Of a stretch of 64,000 bases of DNA, positions 1 to 9,077 are shown in pieces. Numbering within the stretch: the stretch's first letter is position 1; each line of letters starts with the position of its first letter. The position numbers were made by a program, and so were the translations under genes. The notes under the pieces were generated by a model. It made no database searches. It was not told where the DNA came from and was given only the letters and a program-made list of their open reading frames with translations. Source of the DNA: Pseudomonas fluorescens (GTDB lineage: Bacteria; Pseudomonadota; Gammaproteobacteria; Pseudomonadales; Pseudomonadaceae). Location of the stretch: contig NZ_LACH01000002.1 in NCBI RefSeq assembly GCF_000968015.1, positions 209,255 to 273,254 on the forward strand. The letters are read 5' to 3'.

Positions 1-45
1 CCCGGTAGGAGCTGTCGAGTGAAACGAGGCTGCGATCTTTTGTTT
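1..45. repeat. REP-like intergenic repeat, partly cut by window edge
   Basis: The first bases carry a GTAGGAGCTGTCGAGTG start followed by AACGAGGCTGCGATCTTTTG, a dispersed Pseudomonas intergenic palindrome. A related copy lies at 3127-3155. It is non-coding. The rest of the stretch up to the first gene at 136 shows no clear promoter. Confidence 0.5.
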
Positions 46-135
46 TAACGCCCTTTTATTGTGCAGCACACACCGAGTTAGAGCTTCTGGATCCCATTTC
101 TGGCTCTTTCCGGTTTCTCGTCGTAATCTCAAGCC

Positions 136-951
136 ATGCCTTTGATCACGCAGTTACTGACCGTGTTTCTTTTTACTTGCCTGAGCTTCGCCGCTCGGGG
201 CGAGAAGCTGCGCATTGTCACCGAACCCTGGGCGCCGTACGTGTATGAGGAAAACGGCAAATCCCTGGGACTGGACTACGAAACCACCGCCATCGTCTTC
301 AAGCGCCTGGGCATCGAAGTGGAATGGCAGTTCCTGCCGTGGAAACGCTGCCTGTCGATGCTCGAAACGGGCCAGGCAGACGGCGCGCTGGACATCTTCC
401 ACAGCGATGAGCGCGACGCCACCCTGCTCTACCCCGGCGAGCCGCTCTCGGAAGTGGAGTTCGTGATGTTCTACGCCAATGAGCGGCCCCACCCTTTTCG
501 CACCCTGGACGACCTGAAGGGGCTGACCATCGGCACTTCCCCAGGCTATCTGTACAGCCAGGACTTTCGCGAATCGACGCTGTTCACTCGTGAACCGGCG
601 CCGACCCATGAAGCCAACTTCGGCAAACTGGTGCGCGGACGGATCGACCTGCTGATCACTGATCGCAGGGTCGGTCAGCACTTGCTCGACGAATTGGACA
701 TCCGCGACAAGATTACCCAGAACCCGACCGTCATCAGCCACCAGAGCCAGTACCTGGCAGTACGCCGCAACGCCGGCATGGACTTGTTGGTGCAGCGCTT
801 CGGCGCCGAACTCAAACGCTTCAAGCGCGAACCTGCGTACGCTGAATTGAGCGCCCGATATGGCGCCGATCCGGCGGCCGAGGTCAAAGCCAGCAGAGCC
901 ACCGCCGCCAGCGGAAAAACCGTTGAGCAGCAGGAAAGCGGCGCGCAGTGA
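136..951 (+). CDS. Periplasmic substrate-binding protein, family 3 (amino-acid type), orphan
   Basis: A 271-residue protein with an N-terminal signal peptide (hydrophobic residues 4-19, probable cleavage near residue 22) and then one SBP_bac_3-type domain to about residue 235. The mature protein begins [20 protein letters not shown], the usual first strand and ligand-contacting W-x-P-Y of polar amino-acid binding proteins. [12 protein letters not shown] and [12 protein letters not shown] match later family blocks. The last 35 residues are a low-complexity Ala/Ser/Gln tail. No permease or ATPase gene is adjacent, so it either serves a transporter encoded elsewhere or acts as a sensor-like orphan. 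The ligand cannot be told from sequence. The ATG at 136 is the only start that keeps a good signal peptide. Confidence 0.85.
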   Translation: MPLITQLLTVFLFTCLSFAARGEKLRIVTEPWAPYVYEENGKSLGLDYETTAIVFKRLGIEVEWQFLPWKRCLSMLETGQADGALDIFHSDERDATLLYPGEPLSEVEFVMFYANERPHPFRTLDDLKGLTIGTSPGYLYSQDFRESTLFTREPAPTHEANFGKLVRGRIDLLITDRRVGQHLLDELDIRDKITQNPTVISHQSQYLAVRRNAGMDLLVQRFGAELKRFKREPAYAELSARYGADPAAEVKASRATAASGKTVEQQESGAQ

Positions 952-957
952 TTGCTC

Positions 958-966
958 TGTTATACT
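958..966 (+). promoter_or_regulatory. Candidate extended -10 promoter for the RNA helicase gene
   Basis: TGTTATACT is an extended -10 (TGnTATACT) that lies directly after the stop codon of the binding-protein gene. No good -35 hexamer is seen, as is usual for extended -10 promoters. Transcription from about 973 would give a leader of roughly 200 nt before the helicase start at 1175. Confidence 0.4.
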
Positions 967-1174
967 CCGGCCTTCCCGCCAGGCTCACGCCCGGACGCTC
1001 GGACTTGTTCAAGGCATCTCGACCCCGCTACAGCGCAGCTTTTCAGCCCGCGCGAGCACTCCAGACGAGCTTTCAAGGCCCAGCAGGACCGGACGGGATT
1101 GCGTTCCTCTTAAACGCCATTCGCGCCAGGCAAGACTCCCATTGGGCCAAGCCCTAACTAAAACAGGATTACTC

Positions 1175-3055
1175 ATGTCCTTTGCTTCCCTCGGTCTCTC
1201 CGAGGCTTTAGTCCGCGCCATCGAGGCAGCGGGCTATACCGAGCCTACTCCGGTGCAACAGCGGGCCATTCCCGCCGTGTTGCAAGGTCGCGACCTGATG
1301 GTCGCGGCTCAGACAGGTACTGGTAAAACCGGCGGCTTCGCCCTTCCGATTCTGGAGCGGTTGTTCCCCAACGGTCACCCGGACAAATCCCAGCGTCACG
1401 GCCCGCGCCAACCGCGCGTACTGGTCCTGACCCCTACCCGTGAACTCGCGGCTCAAGTACACGAGAGCTTCAAGGTCTATGCTCGTGACCTGAAGTTCGT
1501 CAGCGCCTGCATCTTCGGCGGCGTCGGCATGAACCCACAGGTTCAGGCCATGTCCCGCGGCGTTGACGTGCTGGTGGCCTGCCCCGGCCGCCTGCTCGAC
1601 CTCGCCGGTCAAGGCAGCGTCGATTTGTCCCACGTGGAAATCCTCGTGCTGGACGAAGCCGACCGCATGCTCGACATGGGCTTCGTCCATGACGTGAAAA
1701 AGGTCCTCGCCCGTCTGCCGAGCAAACGCCAGAACCTGCTGTTCTCGGCGACTTTCTCTAAAGACATCACCGACCTCGCCGGCAAGTTGCTGCACAACCC
1801 GGAGCGCATCGAAGTCACGCCGCCGAACACCACGGTCGAGCGTATCGAACAGCGTGTATTCCGCCTGGCCGCCAGCCACAAGCGCTCGTTGCTGGCGCAC
1901 CTGATCACCGCTGGCGCCTGGGAACAAGTGCTGGTGTTCACCCGCACCAAGCACGGCGCCAACCGTCTGGCCGAGTACCTGGACAAACACGGCCTGAGCG
2001 CCGTTGCGATCCACGGTAACAAGAGCCAGAACGCTCGCACCAAAGCCCTGGCAGACTTCAAGGCCGGCGAAGTGCGCATCCTGGTCGCCACTGACATCGC
2101 CGCTCGCGGCCTGGACATCGATCAGTTGCCACACGTGGTCAACTTCGAATTGCCAAACGTCGACGAAGATTACGTTCACCGTATCGGTCGTACCGGCCGT
2201 GCCGGTCGTTCGGGCGAGGCGATCTCGCTGGTCGCTCCGGATGAAGAAAAGCTGCTGAAAAGCATCGAGCGCATGACCAAGCAGAAGATTGCCGACGGCA
2301 ACCTGATGGGCTTCGATTCCAGCGCTGTAGAAGCCGAGAAACCTGAAGTCCGCGAGCGTCCGGATGTGCGTAACCCGCGTAACCCACGTGGTCCGCGTGG
2401 CGACGGTCCGAACGGCACCGGCGGTGGCGGCGGTCGTAAAGACAAAGGCAAGGACAAGGGCGGCAAGGAAAAACCTGCAGCCACTGGCCGTGGCGATCGC
2501 CCGGCGCGTGAACACAAGCCACGCGAAGGCACTCCGGCTCGCGAGCAACAGCGTCCAGCGCCACGCGCTGCTGCTGCGGACCGTGCTCCAGACGAGTTCC
2601 TGGACGACGATATCGATAACTTCGGTAACCGCGTCGACTACGTTCCTCAAGCCAAACCGGCTCAGGGCCGTGGCCGCCGTCCGGGTGCTCCGGCACAAGG
2701 CACGGCAGCTGGTGCAGGTGCTCCGCGCACCGGCGGCGGCAAGCCTCAGGGTCGTCAAAGTGGCCCACGCAGCAGCGATGGCGCTACCACCGGCACGCCG
2801 CCGGCCAAGCGCAGCGGCCCACGCAATGGTGCTCCACGTGACGGCCAGGCCCGTCGCGAAGAGTCCCGCAACCGCCGCCCGGCTCGTGACGATCAGCCGC
2901 GTTCGGAACCGGCCGTGCAAAACCCGCGCGGCCCGGCACCGAAGATCATTCACAAGGAGTCGAAAACCGATCGTTTCCCGACTCCTGAGCAACTTGATCA
3001 ACTGCCAGGCCGTCCACGCGGCGAGAAACCAGCCTTGCTGACCCGCAATCGCTGA
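1175..3055 (+). CDS. rhlE: DEAD-box ATP-dependent RNA helicase, RhlE2 type
   Basis: A 626-residue RNA helicase that remodels RNA and RNA-protein complexes in the cytoplasm. All core motifs are present: Q motif around residues 20-29, Walker A AQTGTGKT 45-52, DEAD 160-163, SAT 191-193 and HRIGR starting at His335. From about residue 385 to the end is a low-complexity tail rich in Gly, Pro, Arg and charged residues, which makes the protein much longer than the compact RhlE and similar to the long RhlE2 form of P. aeruginosa. The frame stays open upstream to 860, but homology begins at [20 protein letters not shown], so the ATG at 1175 is chosen. A rho-independent terminator follows at once. Long tails of this kind typically bind RNA non-specifically; that role is inferred here. 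Confidence 0.93.
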   Translation: MSFASLGLSEALVRAIEAAGYTEPTPVQQRAIPAVLQGRDLMVAAQTGTGKTGGFALPILERLFPNGHPDKSQRHGPRQPRVLVLTPTRELAAQVHESFKVYARDLKFVSACIFGGVGMNPQVQAMSRGVDVLVACPGRLLDLAGQGSVDLSHVEILVLDEADRMLDMGFVHDVKKVLARLPSKRQNLLFSATFSKDITDLAGKLLHNPERIEVTPPNTTVERIEQRVFRLAASHKRSLLAHLITAGAWEQVLVFTRTKHGANRLAEYLDKHGLSAVAIHGNKSQNARTKALADFKAGEVRILVATDIAARGLDIDQLPHVVNFELPNVDEDYVHRIGRTGRAGRSGEAISLVAPDEEKLLKSIERMTKQKIADGNLMGFDSSAVEAEKPEVRERPDVRNPRNPRGPRGDGPNGTGGGGGRKDKGKDKGGKEKPAATGRGDRPAREHKPREGTPAREQQRPAPRAAAADRAPDEFLDDDIDNFGNRVDYVPQAKPAQGRGRRPGAPAQGTAAGAGAPRTGGGKPQGRQSGPRSSDGATTGTPPAKRSGPRNGAPRDGQARREESRNRRPARDDQPRSEPAVQNPRGPAPKIIHKESKTDRFPTPEQLDQLPGRPRGEKPALLTRNR

Positions 3056-3069
3056 TTTAACGCAGTAAC

Positions 3070-3107
3070 AAAAAATGCCCCTGATCGCGAGATCAGGGGC
3101 ATTTTTA
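3070..3107 (+). terminator. Rho-independent terminator of rhlE
   Basis: Near-perfect hairpin with arms AAAAATGCCCCTGATC and GATCAGGGGCATTTTT around a GCGA loop, ending in a T run, 14 bp after the rhlE stop. Confidence 0.9.
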
Positions 3108-3126
3108 TTTGTGCTGCAAACTGCTT

Positions 3127-3155
3127 CTGTAGGAGCTGGCGAAGCCTGCGATCTT
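3127..3155. repeat. Single REP-like element
   Basis: TGTAGGAGCTGGCGAAGCCTGCGATC, a single short Pseudomonas intergenic palindrome related to the element at the window start. Confidence 0.5.
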
Positions 3156-3211
3156 TTTGCTTGTGCGAACCGCCATTGATCAACTAAATAGCAAGCAACC
3201 TAACTATTGCG

Positions 3212-3239
3212 TTGACATTCGCTGCCTAGGCAGTAACAT
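3212..3239 (+). promoter_or_regulatory. Promoter of the marR-efflux operon
   Basis: Consensus -35 TTGACA at 3212-3217 and -10 TAACAT at 3234-3239, spaced 16 bp. The first CTGCCTAGGCAG palindrome lies inside the spacer and the second just after the expected start near 3246. A repressor bound to either would block RNA polymerase. Confidence 0.65.
3222..3233. promoter_or_regulatory. MarR operator 1 (perfect 12-bp palindrome)
   Basis: CTGCCTAGGCAG, identical to the copy at 3255-3266. The centres are 33 bp apart, close to three helical turns, so two dimers would bind the same DNA face. Position between -35 and -10 and next to a marR-family gene suggests autoregulation. Confidence 0.65.
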
Positions 3240-3254
3240 CTCGACATACATTCT

Positions 3255-3266
3255 CTGCCTAGGCAG
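3255..3266. promoter_or_regulatory. MarR operator 2 (perfect 12-bp palindrome)
   Basis: Second exact CTGCCTAGGCAG copy, about 10 bp after the predicted transcription start and 15 bp before the marR start codon. Confidence 0.65.
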
Positions 3267-3281
3267 CTAATTGGTGGTCAG

Positions 3282-3755
3282 ATGAAACATTTCACCCCGG
3301 ACGAATTCCACACTTGCCATCTCGGCCTCCTGCTCGGGCGCGCTGCGCTGCTCAAGGACCGGATCATCGACACGCACATGGAACCCCACGGCATTACTGC
3401 CGCGCAGTTCAAAGTGCTGATCATCATGGCCCAGTTCGGCGTCGATACCCCGGCCGAGCTGTGCCGTCACCTGTCGCTGGACAGCGGTTCGATGACCCGC
3501 ATGCTCGATCGTCTGGAACAGAAAGGCTTCCTCGCCCGCCAACGCTCCGAAGCGGATCGCCGTCAGGTTCAGCTGGTGCTGACCGAACAAGGCCAGCAGT
3601 TGACGGATCGCCTGCCGGAGATCGGCGCCGACGCCATGAATGAACTGGCTGGCGCGATCACCCCAGAGGAGTTGAAAACCCTCGAACAGATCCTGAAGAA
3701 AATTTTGGTGGCAGCCGGTGACTCGATCACCCTGCTGCGGGTAGGTGACAAATGA
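3282..3755 (+). CDS. MarR-family transcriptional regulator of the efflux operon
   Basis: A 157-residue regulator of typical MarR size. A winged helix-turn-helix is visible at about residues 65-110: TPAELCRHLSLDSGSMTRML is the helix-turn-helix, and SEADRRQVQLVLTEQG is the wing with the D-R-R motif. Flanking helices form the dimer interface in this family. It is the first gene of an operon; its stop overlaps the start of the outer-membrane lipoprotein gene by 4 bp. Two identical palindromes in its own promoter suggest that it represses itself and the pump, with release by a phenolic or drug-like ligand. The ligand is unknown. The layout resembles PA5157-PA5160 of P. aeruginosa. Confidence 0.9.
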   Translation: MKHFTPDEFHTCHLGLLLGRAALLKDRIIDTHMEPHGITAAQFKVLIIMAQFGVDTPAELCRHLSLDSGSMTRMLDRLEQKGFLARQRSEADRRQVQLVLTEQGQQLTDRLPEIGADAMNELAGAITPEELKTLEQILKKILVAAGDSITLLRVGDK

Positions 3756-5221
3756 GCAGTAAAACCCTGCGGACCGGCCTGAGCCTGGTGCTGGCGGCCA
3801 TGACCCTGGCCGGTTGCGCCAGCTACAGCGGCCTGACCACCGAAGGCGTCAGCCTCGATGCGAAAAACCTCAAGGCCGGGCAATCCCTCAGCGGCGTGAC
3901 CCTGTCGCCGGCGGCCTGGCCGAAAAGCGACTGGTGGAAAAGCCTCGGCGACCCACAGCTCGACGGCTTGATCCGCGAAGCCCTGCACGACAGCCCCGAC
4001 ATGCAGATTGCCGACGCCCGTGCTCACCAGGCCAGTGCCGCTGCTTATGCAGCGGATGCCGCGCGCATGCCGACTCTCGATGCCAGTGCCGGCGTCAGTC
4101 GTTCGCGTCTGGCCAAGGATCAGGACCCACGCGGGCAGGGCGATGCCTACTCGACCGTGCGCAACATCAGTGCCAGTTTCAATTACAACTTCGACCTTTG
4201 GGGCGGTCAGCGTGACACCTGGGAAGCCGCACTGGGCCAGGCCCGTGCTGCCGAAGTCGATCAACAAGCCGCTCAGTTGACCTTGTCCGCCGACGTGGCT
4301 CGGGCCTACAGCGATCTGGGTCAGGCGCACATCGTCTATGACCTGGCCAGTGAAGACCTCAAGCGCACCAAACAAATGCTTGACCTGAGCCAGCGCCGCT
4401 TGAGTTCCGGGATCGACAGTCAGTACCAGTTCCAGCAAACAGAGAGCCTGGAAGCCACCTCGGAAGCCAGCCTGATCGACGCCGAAAAACGCCTGCAAAG
4501 CGCGAAAATCGCCTTGGCCGTTTTGCTCGGTAAAGGCCCGGATCGCGGCAACGAAATCGCCCGGCCGAAAATTCTTCAGGCCAGCGCCGTCGCGTTGCCA
4601 TCGGTGCTGCCGGCCGAGTTGCTGGGTCGTCGTCCAGACCTGGTGGCCGCACGTTGGCGGGTCGAGGCCGCGAGCAAGAGCATCGACGCCGGCAAAACCC
4701 GCTTCTACCCCAACCTCAACCTGAGCGCCGCGGCCGGTGCCGAGTCGTTGCTGGGCGATGCGATGTTCGGTTCGGCCAGTCGTTTCTTCAACATTGCACC
4801 GACGATCTCGGTGCCGATTTTCGACGGCGGCCGCCTGCGCGCCGACCTCGATTCCCGCGACGCCGATTACGACCTCGCGGTGGCGCAGTACAACAAAAGC
4901 CTGGTGAAAGCCCTGGGTGATGTCAGCGACACCATCAACCAGTTGCGCGATATCGGCCGGCAGATCGGCGCTCAGCAACACGCCACCGACATTGCCCAGG
5001 ATTCTTACAACACCGTGGTCCAGCGGTACGGTTCCGGCATCGGGAATTACCTGGACGTGCTCAGCATCGAGCAGCAATTGCTCCAGGCCCAGCGTCAGCT
5101 GGCCAACCTGAATGCCGAGCAGATCGATCTGTCGATCCAACTGATGCAGGCGCTGGGCGGTGGCTTCCAGGGCGAAACCCTGACCGCAGCCAACGCAACC
5201 CCAGCCACGCAGCACAACTAA
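3752..5221 (+). CDS. Outer-membrane efflux lipoprotein, NodT/OprM family
   Basis: A 489-residue outer-membrane channel of an efflux pump. The N-terminus is a lipoprotein signal peptide with lipobox LAGC and lipidated Cys22. The rest is the duplicated OEP domain: WWKSLGDPQLDGLIREAL near residue 65, long alpha-helical repeats rich in Ala/Gln, and a second half from LPAELLGRRPDLVAARWRVE onward, the hallmark of the NodT subgroup. Trimers form a beta-barrel plus periplasmic tunnel. The ATG overlaps the marR stop (ATGA), so the two genes are translationally coupled. The next gene, the membrane fusion protein, starts 15 bp later, which makes this its dedicated exit duct. Confidence 0.92.
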   Translation: MSSKTLRTGLSLVLAAMTLAGCASYSGLTTEGVSLDAKNLKAGQSLSGVTLSPAAWPKSDWWKSLGDPQLDGLIREALHDSPDMQIADARAHQASAAAYAADAARMPTLDASAGVSRSRLAKDQDPRGQGDAYSTVRNISASFNYNFDLWGGQRDTWEAALGQARAAEVDQQAAQLTLSADVARAYSDLGQAHIVYDLASEDLKRTKQMLDLSQRRLSSGIDSQYQFQQTESLEATSEASLIDAEKRLQSAKIALAVLLGKGPDRGNEIARPKILQASAVALPSVLPAELLGRRPDLVAARWRVEAASKSIDAGKTRFYPNLNLSAAAGAESLLGDAMFGSASRFFNIAPTISVPIFDGGRLRADLDSRDADYDLAVAQYNKSLVKALGDVSDTINQLRDIGRQIGAQQHATDIAQDSYNTVVQRYGSGIGNYLDVLSIEQQLLQAQRQLANLNAEQIDLSIQLMQALGGGFQGETLTAANATPATQHN

Positions 5222-5236
5222 TTCAAGGTATTTGTC

Positions 5237-6454
5237 ATGGCCACTACGGATACAACCCCTGCTCCAACTGATAAAGCGTCTGACAACGCTCAAGACACGA
5301 GTAATTCGCGCAAACGCAAAGTCATGCTGGTGCTGCTCGCGATCGTGGTGATCCTCGCCGGTGTCGGCGTCTGGGGTTATCACGAATTCTACGGTCGCTG
5401 GAACGAAAGCACCGACGACGCCTATGTGAACGGCAACGTGGTGGAAATCACTCCGTTGGTCACCGGCACCGTGGTCAGCATTGGTGCCGACGACGGCGAC
5501 CTGGTTCACGAAGGTCAGGTGCTGATCAACTTCGACCCGAACGACGCCGAAGTCGGTCTGCAAAGTGCCCAGGCCAATCTGGCCCGCACCGTGCGTCAGG
5601 TTCGCGGCTTGTACAGTAACGTCGACGGCATGAAAGCCCAGGTCAACGCCCAACAGGCTGAAGTGCAGAAGGCTCAGGACAACTTCAATCGCCGGAAAAA
5701 CCTCGCCGCTGGCGGAGCGATCTCCCAGGAAGAACTGTCCCACGCTCGCGACGACCTGACCTCGGCGCAAAACGCCCTGGCCAACGCCAAACAGCAACTG
5801 AAAACCACCAGCGCGCTGGTCGATGACACCGTGGTGTCGTCTCACCCGGACGTGATGTCTGCTGCCGCGCAATTGCGTCAGGCGTACTTGAACAACTCCC
5901 GCAGCACCTTGATCGCGCCGGTCACCGGTTACGTGGCCAAGCGCTCGGTACAACTGGGCCAACGCGTCCAGCCGGGCACCGCATTGATGGCGGTCATTCC
6001 GCTGGATCAGCTGTGGATCGACGCCAACTTCAAGGAAACCCAACTGCGTGACATGCGCATCGGTCAGCCAGTGGACATTGAAGCGGACCTTTACGGCAGC
6101 GACGTGAAGTTCAGCGGCACCATCGACAGCCTCGGCGCCGGTACCGGCAGCGCGTTTGCCCTGTTGCCGGCGCAGAACGCCACCGGCAACTGGATCAAGA
6201 TCGTCCAGCGGGTGCCAGTGCGGATTCACATCAACGCCGAAGAACTGGCCAAACACCCGTTGCGCGTTGGTCTGTCGACTCAGGTCGATGTGAACCTGCG
6301 TGACCAGAGCGGCCCGGTGCTGGCGCAACAGCCGCCGCAAAAGGCCTCGTTCAGCACCAATGTGTATGACCGTCAGTTGGCCGAGGCCGACGCGATGATC
6401 ACGCAGTTGATCCACGACAACAGCGCTGCGGTCAGCAAAACCGCGCAACGCTGA
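5237..6454 (+). CDS. emrA: HlyD/EmrA-family membrane fusion protein
   Basis: A 405-residue periplasmic adaptor. It has a short cytoplasmic N-terminus (residues 1-28), one transmembrane helix (about 29-48), a barrel-sandwich domain starting STDDAYVNGNVVEITPLVTG, a coiled-coil hairpin rich in Ala/Gln (about 110-200), and a second lipoyl half with LIAPVTGYVAKRSVQLGQRV. This is the EmrA pattern: an inner-membrane-anchored adaptor that links an MFS pump to a TolC-like duct. It lies 15 bp after the outer-membrane gene. The partner pump gene starts 209 bp downstream, beyond a REP cluster. Substrate is unknown; EmrAB systems usually export hydrophobic or uncoupler-like compounds. Confidence 0.92.
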   Translation: MATTDTTPAPTDKASDNAQDTSNSRKRKVMLVLLAIVVILAGVGVWGYHEFYGRWNESTDDAYVNGNVVEITPLVTGTVVSIGADDGDLVHEGQVLINFDPNDAEVGLQSAQANLARTVRQVRGLYSNVDGMKAQVNAQQAEVQKAQDNFNRRKNLAAGGAISQEELSHARDDLTSAQNALANAKQQLKTTSALVDDTVVSSHPDVMSAAAQLRQAYLNNSRSTLIAPVTGYVAKRSVQLGQRVQPGTALMAVIPLDQLWIDANFKETQLRDMRIGQPVDIEADLYGSDVKFSGTIDSLGAGTGSAFALLPAQNATGNWIKIVQRVPVRIHINAEELAKHPLRVGLSTQVDVNLRDQSGPVLAQQPPQKASFSTNVYDRQLAEADAMITQLIHDNSAAVSKTAQR

Positions 6455-6463
6455 CACCGCCCA

Positions 6464-6609
6464 CTGTAGGAGCGAGCCTTTGTGGCGAGGGGATTTATCC
6501 CCGTTGGGTCGCGAAGCGGCCCCAAAAGCTTTGCGACTGCTTCGCAGCCGAACGGGGATAAATCCCCTCGCCACAAAAGCTCCCTCACCACCAAGGCTTG
6601 CTCCCACAA
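6464..6609. repeat. Nested REP palindromes inside the efflux operon
   Basis: A compound repeat. The inner arms, 6481-6505 and 6551-6575, are a perfect 25-bp inverted repeat (TGTGGCGAGGGGATTTATCC followed by CCGTT, and its complement). They are flanked by TGTAGGAGCGAGCC on the left and GGCTTGCTCCCACA on the right. It fills the gap between the adaptor and pump genes, and no promoter is obvious there. The transcript would fold into a very stable hairpin that may lower pump expression or protect upstream mRNA. Confidence 0.8.
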
Positions 6610-6663
6610 GGTCAGTTGCGTCTGTAACAGGCGTAGCGCCAATCAGGTTTCAAAGGATTCGCG

Positions 6664-8193
6664 ATGAGCAATAACGCCTCTTTTACGCCGCCCAGCCTGT
6701 TGCTCAGCACCATTGGCCTGTCGCTGGCGACCTTCATGCAAGTGCTCGACACCACCATCGCCAACGTGGCGCTGCCGACGATTTCCGGCAACCTGGGCGT
6801 GAGTTCGGAGCAGGGCACTTGGGTCATCACTTCGTTTGCGGTGAGCAATGCGATTGCGCTGCCGCTGACCGGTTGGCTGAGCCGCCGTTTCGGTGAGGTG
6901 AAGTTGTTTCTCTGGGCGACCATCCTGTTCGTGATCGCCTCGTTTCTCTGCGGTATCTCGACCTCGATGCCCGAGCTGATTGGCTTCCGGGTGCTGCAAG
7001 GCCTGGTCGCCGGTCCGTTGTACCCGATGACTCAAACGCTGCTGATCGCGGTCTATCCACCCGCCAGGCGCGGCATGGCCCTGGCGTTGCTGGCGATGGT
7101 CACGGTGGTGGCGCCGATTGCCGGCCCCATCCTCGGCGGCTGGATTACCGACAGCTATAGCTGGCCGTGGATCTTTTTTATCAACGTGCCGATCGGTGTT
7201 TTCGCGGTGATGGTGGTACGCCAGCAACTCAAGGCGCGGCCGGTGGAAACCAGCTACCAGCCGATGGATTACGTCGGTTTGATCACCCTGATCATTGGCG
7301 TCGGCGCGTTGCAGGTGATCCTCGACAAGGGTAATGACCTGGACTGGTTCGAATCGAACTTCATCCTCATCGGCGCGGCTATTTCGGTGATTGCGCTTAC
7401 GGTGTTCGTGATCTGGGAAATGACTGACAAACACCCGGTGGTCAATCTGCGGCTGTTCGCTTACCGCAACTTCCGCATCGGCACGATTGTGCTGGTGTTG
7501 GGTTACGCCGGCTTCTTCGGGATCAACTTGATCCTGCCGCAATGGCTGCAAACCCAGATGGGTTACACGGCTACGTGGGCGGGGCTGGCGGTGGCGCCGA
7601 TCGGGATTCTGCCGGTGCTGATGTCGCCGTTTGTCGGCAAATACGCTCATAAGTTCGACTTGCGGTTGCTGGCCGGCCTGGCGTTCCTGGCGATTGGCCT
7701 GAGCTGCTTCATGCGTGCCGGGTTTACCAACGAAGTGGACTTCCAGCACATCGCCCTGGTGCAGCTGTTCATGGGCATTGGCGTGGCGCTGTTCTTCATG
7801 CCGACCTTGAGCATTCTGATGTCGGACCTGCCACCGAGCCAGATCGCCGACGGCGCGGGCCTGGCGACGTTCCTGCGGACCTTGGGCGGCAGTTTTGCGG
7901 CATCGTTGACGACCTGGATCTGGATTCGCCGGGCCGATCAGCACCACGCCTATATGAGCGAAAGCATCAGCACCTATGAGCCGGCGACCCGTGAGGCGCT
8001 GAACAGCCTGGGCGGGGCGAGCAATCCGGCGTATGCGCAACTGGATCATGTGCTGACCAGTCAGGCGTACATGCTCTCCACCGTGGATTACTTCACGTTG
8101 CTGGGGTGGGCGTTCATGGGGTTGATTGTGCTGGTGTGGCTGGCGAAACCGCCGTTTGCCGCTAAAGCAGGCCCTGCTGCCAGTGGCCACTGA
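6664..8193 (+). CDS. emrB: DHA2-family MFS drug efflux pump (EmrB/QacA type)
   Basis: A 509-residue inner-membrane protein with about 14 hydrophobic segments, the DHA2 topology. Motifs include LDTTIANVALPTISGNLGVS in TM1, GWLSRRFGEVKLFLW (motif A), and GPILGGWITDSYSWPWIFFI (motif C with the conserved W-R/P-W-I-F). It is proton-driven and would work with the adaptor and lipoprotein encoded just upstream as a tripartite pump across both membranes. ATG at 6664 follows a weak purine-rich site. A REPIN, not a classical terminator, follows the gene. The compound exported cannot be deduced. Confidence 0.93.
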   Translation: MSNNASFTPPSLLLSTIGLSLATFMQVLDTTIANVALPTISGNLGVSSEQGTWVITSFAVSNAIALPLTGWLSRRFGEVKLFLWATILFVIASFLCGISTSMPELIGFRVLQGLVAGPLYPMTQTLLIAVYPPARRGMALALLAMVTVVAPIAGPILGGWITDSYSWPWIFFINVPIGVFAVMVVRQQLKARPVETSYQPMDYVGLITLIIGVGALQVILDKGNDLDWFESNFILIGAAISVIALTVFVIWEMTDKHPVVNLRLFAYRNFRIGTIVLVLGYAGFFGINLILPQWLQTQMGYTATWAGLAVAPIGILPVLMSPFVGKYAHKFDLRLLAGLAFLAIGLSCFMRAGFTNEVDFQHIALVQLFMGIGVALFFMPTLSILMSDLPPSQIADGAGLATFLRTLGGSFAASLTTWIWIRRADQHHAYMSESISTYEPATREALNSLGGASNPAYAQLDHVLTSQAYMLSTVDYFTLLGWAFMGLIVLVWLAKPPFAAKAGPAASGH

Positions 8194-8209
8194 CCCAACG
8201 CGGTCAAAT

Positions 8210-8304
8210 TGTAGGAGTGAGACCGGCTTGCCGGCGATAGCGGTATCACATTCAACAACTTTGTTGACTGATACACCGCTATCGCGAGCAGGCTCACTCC
8301 TACA
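8210..8304. repeat. REPIN (paired inverted REP elements)
   Basis: Left arm TGTAGGAGTGAGACCGGCTT and right arm ending GAGCAGGCTCACTCCTACA, with matching inner parts GATAGCGGTATCA and TGATACACCGCTATCG. The palindrome sits between the convergent emrB and lpxH ends and probably does duty as a 3'-end structure for both. Confidence 0.8.
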
Positions 8305-8324
8305 GTGGGATTTGTGTTCGGCGG

Positions 8325-9077
8325 TTAGCTGGCGGGTGCTGCGAGTTGCGGCGGTGGGGCGAAGTCGAACGGCGCCAACGCAAACCCTTGCTCATCCACC
8401 TGCAACGCCCAGCCCTGACGATCCCAATCCCCCAGCACAATGCGCTTGGCCGCCTGCTCGCCAATCTGCAATTTGTGGATGGCGGGGCGATGGGTGTGCC
8501 CATGGATCAAGGTCTTCACGCCAAAGGCCTGCATGATCCGCGGCACTTCTTCCGGCGTGACATCCACAATGTCATTGGCCTTCATCCGCGTCTGCGCACG
8601 GCTTTCACTGCGCAGCTTGCGCGCCAGTTTATGGCGAGTCCGCAAAGGCAAGTGCCGCAGGATGAACAGGGTGACGGGATTTCGTAGATAGCGACGCAGC
8701 TTCATATAAGCCTCGTCGCGGGTGCAGAGGCTGTCGCCGTGCATCAATAGCACCGGCTCACCGTAAAACTGCACGACACTCGGGTCTTTCAACAACGTAC
8801 AGCCGGCCTGTTTGCAGAAGGCCTGGCCAAGCATGAAGTCGCGATTGCCGTGCATCAGAAAAATGGCCGTGCCGCTGTCGCTGAGATCGCGCAGGGCCTG
8901 GCAGATGGAACGCTGGAACGGCGTCATGGCATCGTCGCCAATCCACGCCTCGAAAAAGTCGCCCAGGATGTACAACGCACTCGCCGAGCGGGCGCGTCCG
9001 GCGAGCAAATCCAGAAACGCCCGGGTAATGTCCGGGCGCTCCTCTTCCAGATGCAAGTCTGAAATCAGCAGTATCAC
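8325..9077 (-). CDS. lpxH: UDP-2,3-diacylglucosamine diphosphatase
   Basis: LpxH, 250 residues, hydrolyses UDP-2,3-diacylglucosamine to lipid X and UMP, the fourth step of lipid A synthesis, at the inner face of the inner membrane. The calcineurin-like metallophosphatase motifs are complete and in order: [11 protein letters not shown] (D-x-H), [11 protein letters not shown] (GD), HGNRDFMLG (GNHD type), [10 protein letters not shown] and GHTHRPA. Mn2+ is bound by these residues in the family. Its ATG overlaps the stop of ppiB (ATGA at 9074-9077), so the two genes form an operon. This ppiB-lpxH order next to glnS and cysS matches other pseudomonads. Confidence 0.96.
   Translation of the reverse strand: MILLISDLHLEEERPDITRAFLDLLAGRARSASALYILGDFFEAWIGDDAMTPFQRSICQALRDLSDSGTAIFLMHGNRDFMLGQAFCKQAGCTLLKDPSVVQFYGEPVLLMHGDSLCTRDEAYMKLRRYLRNPVTLFILRHLPLRTRHKLARKLRSESRAQTRMKANDIVDVTPEEVPRIMQAFGVKTLIHGHTHRPAIHKLQIGEQAAKRIVLGDWDRQGWALQVDEQGFALAPFDFAPPPQLAAPAS

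Noticed and set aside
860-1174. 105-codon N-terminal extension of the helicase
   Set aside because: It overlaps the end of the upstream gene, lacks helicase homology and is better explained as leader; kept only as an alternative in the findings.
1208-3001. Minus-strand open frame opposite the RNA helicase
   Set aside because: Shadow frame; the plus-strand helicase motifs are complete.
3569-6607. Minus-strand open frame of about 1012 codons opposite the efflux operon
   Set aside because: It is the antisense shadow of two well-supported genes in GC-rich DNA; it has no recognisable domain and crosses gene borders and a REP cluster.
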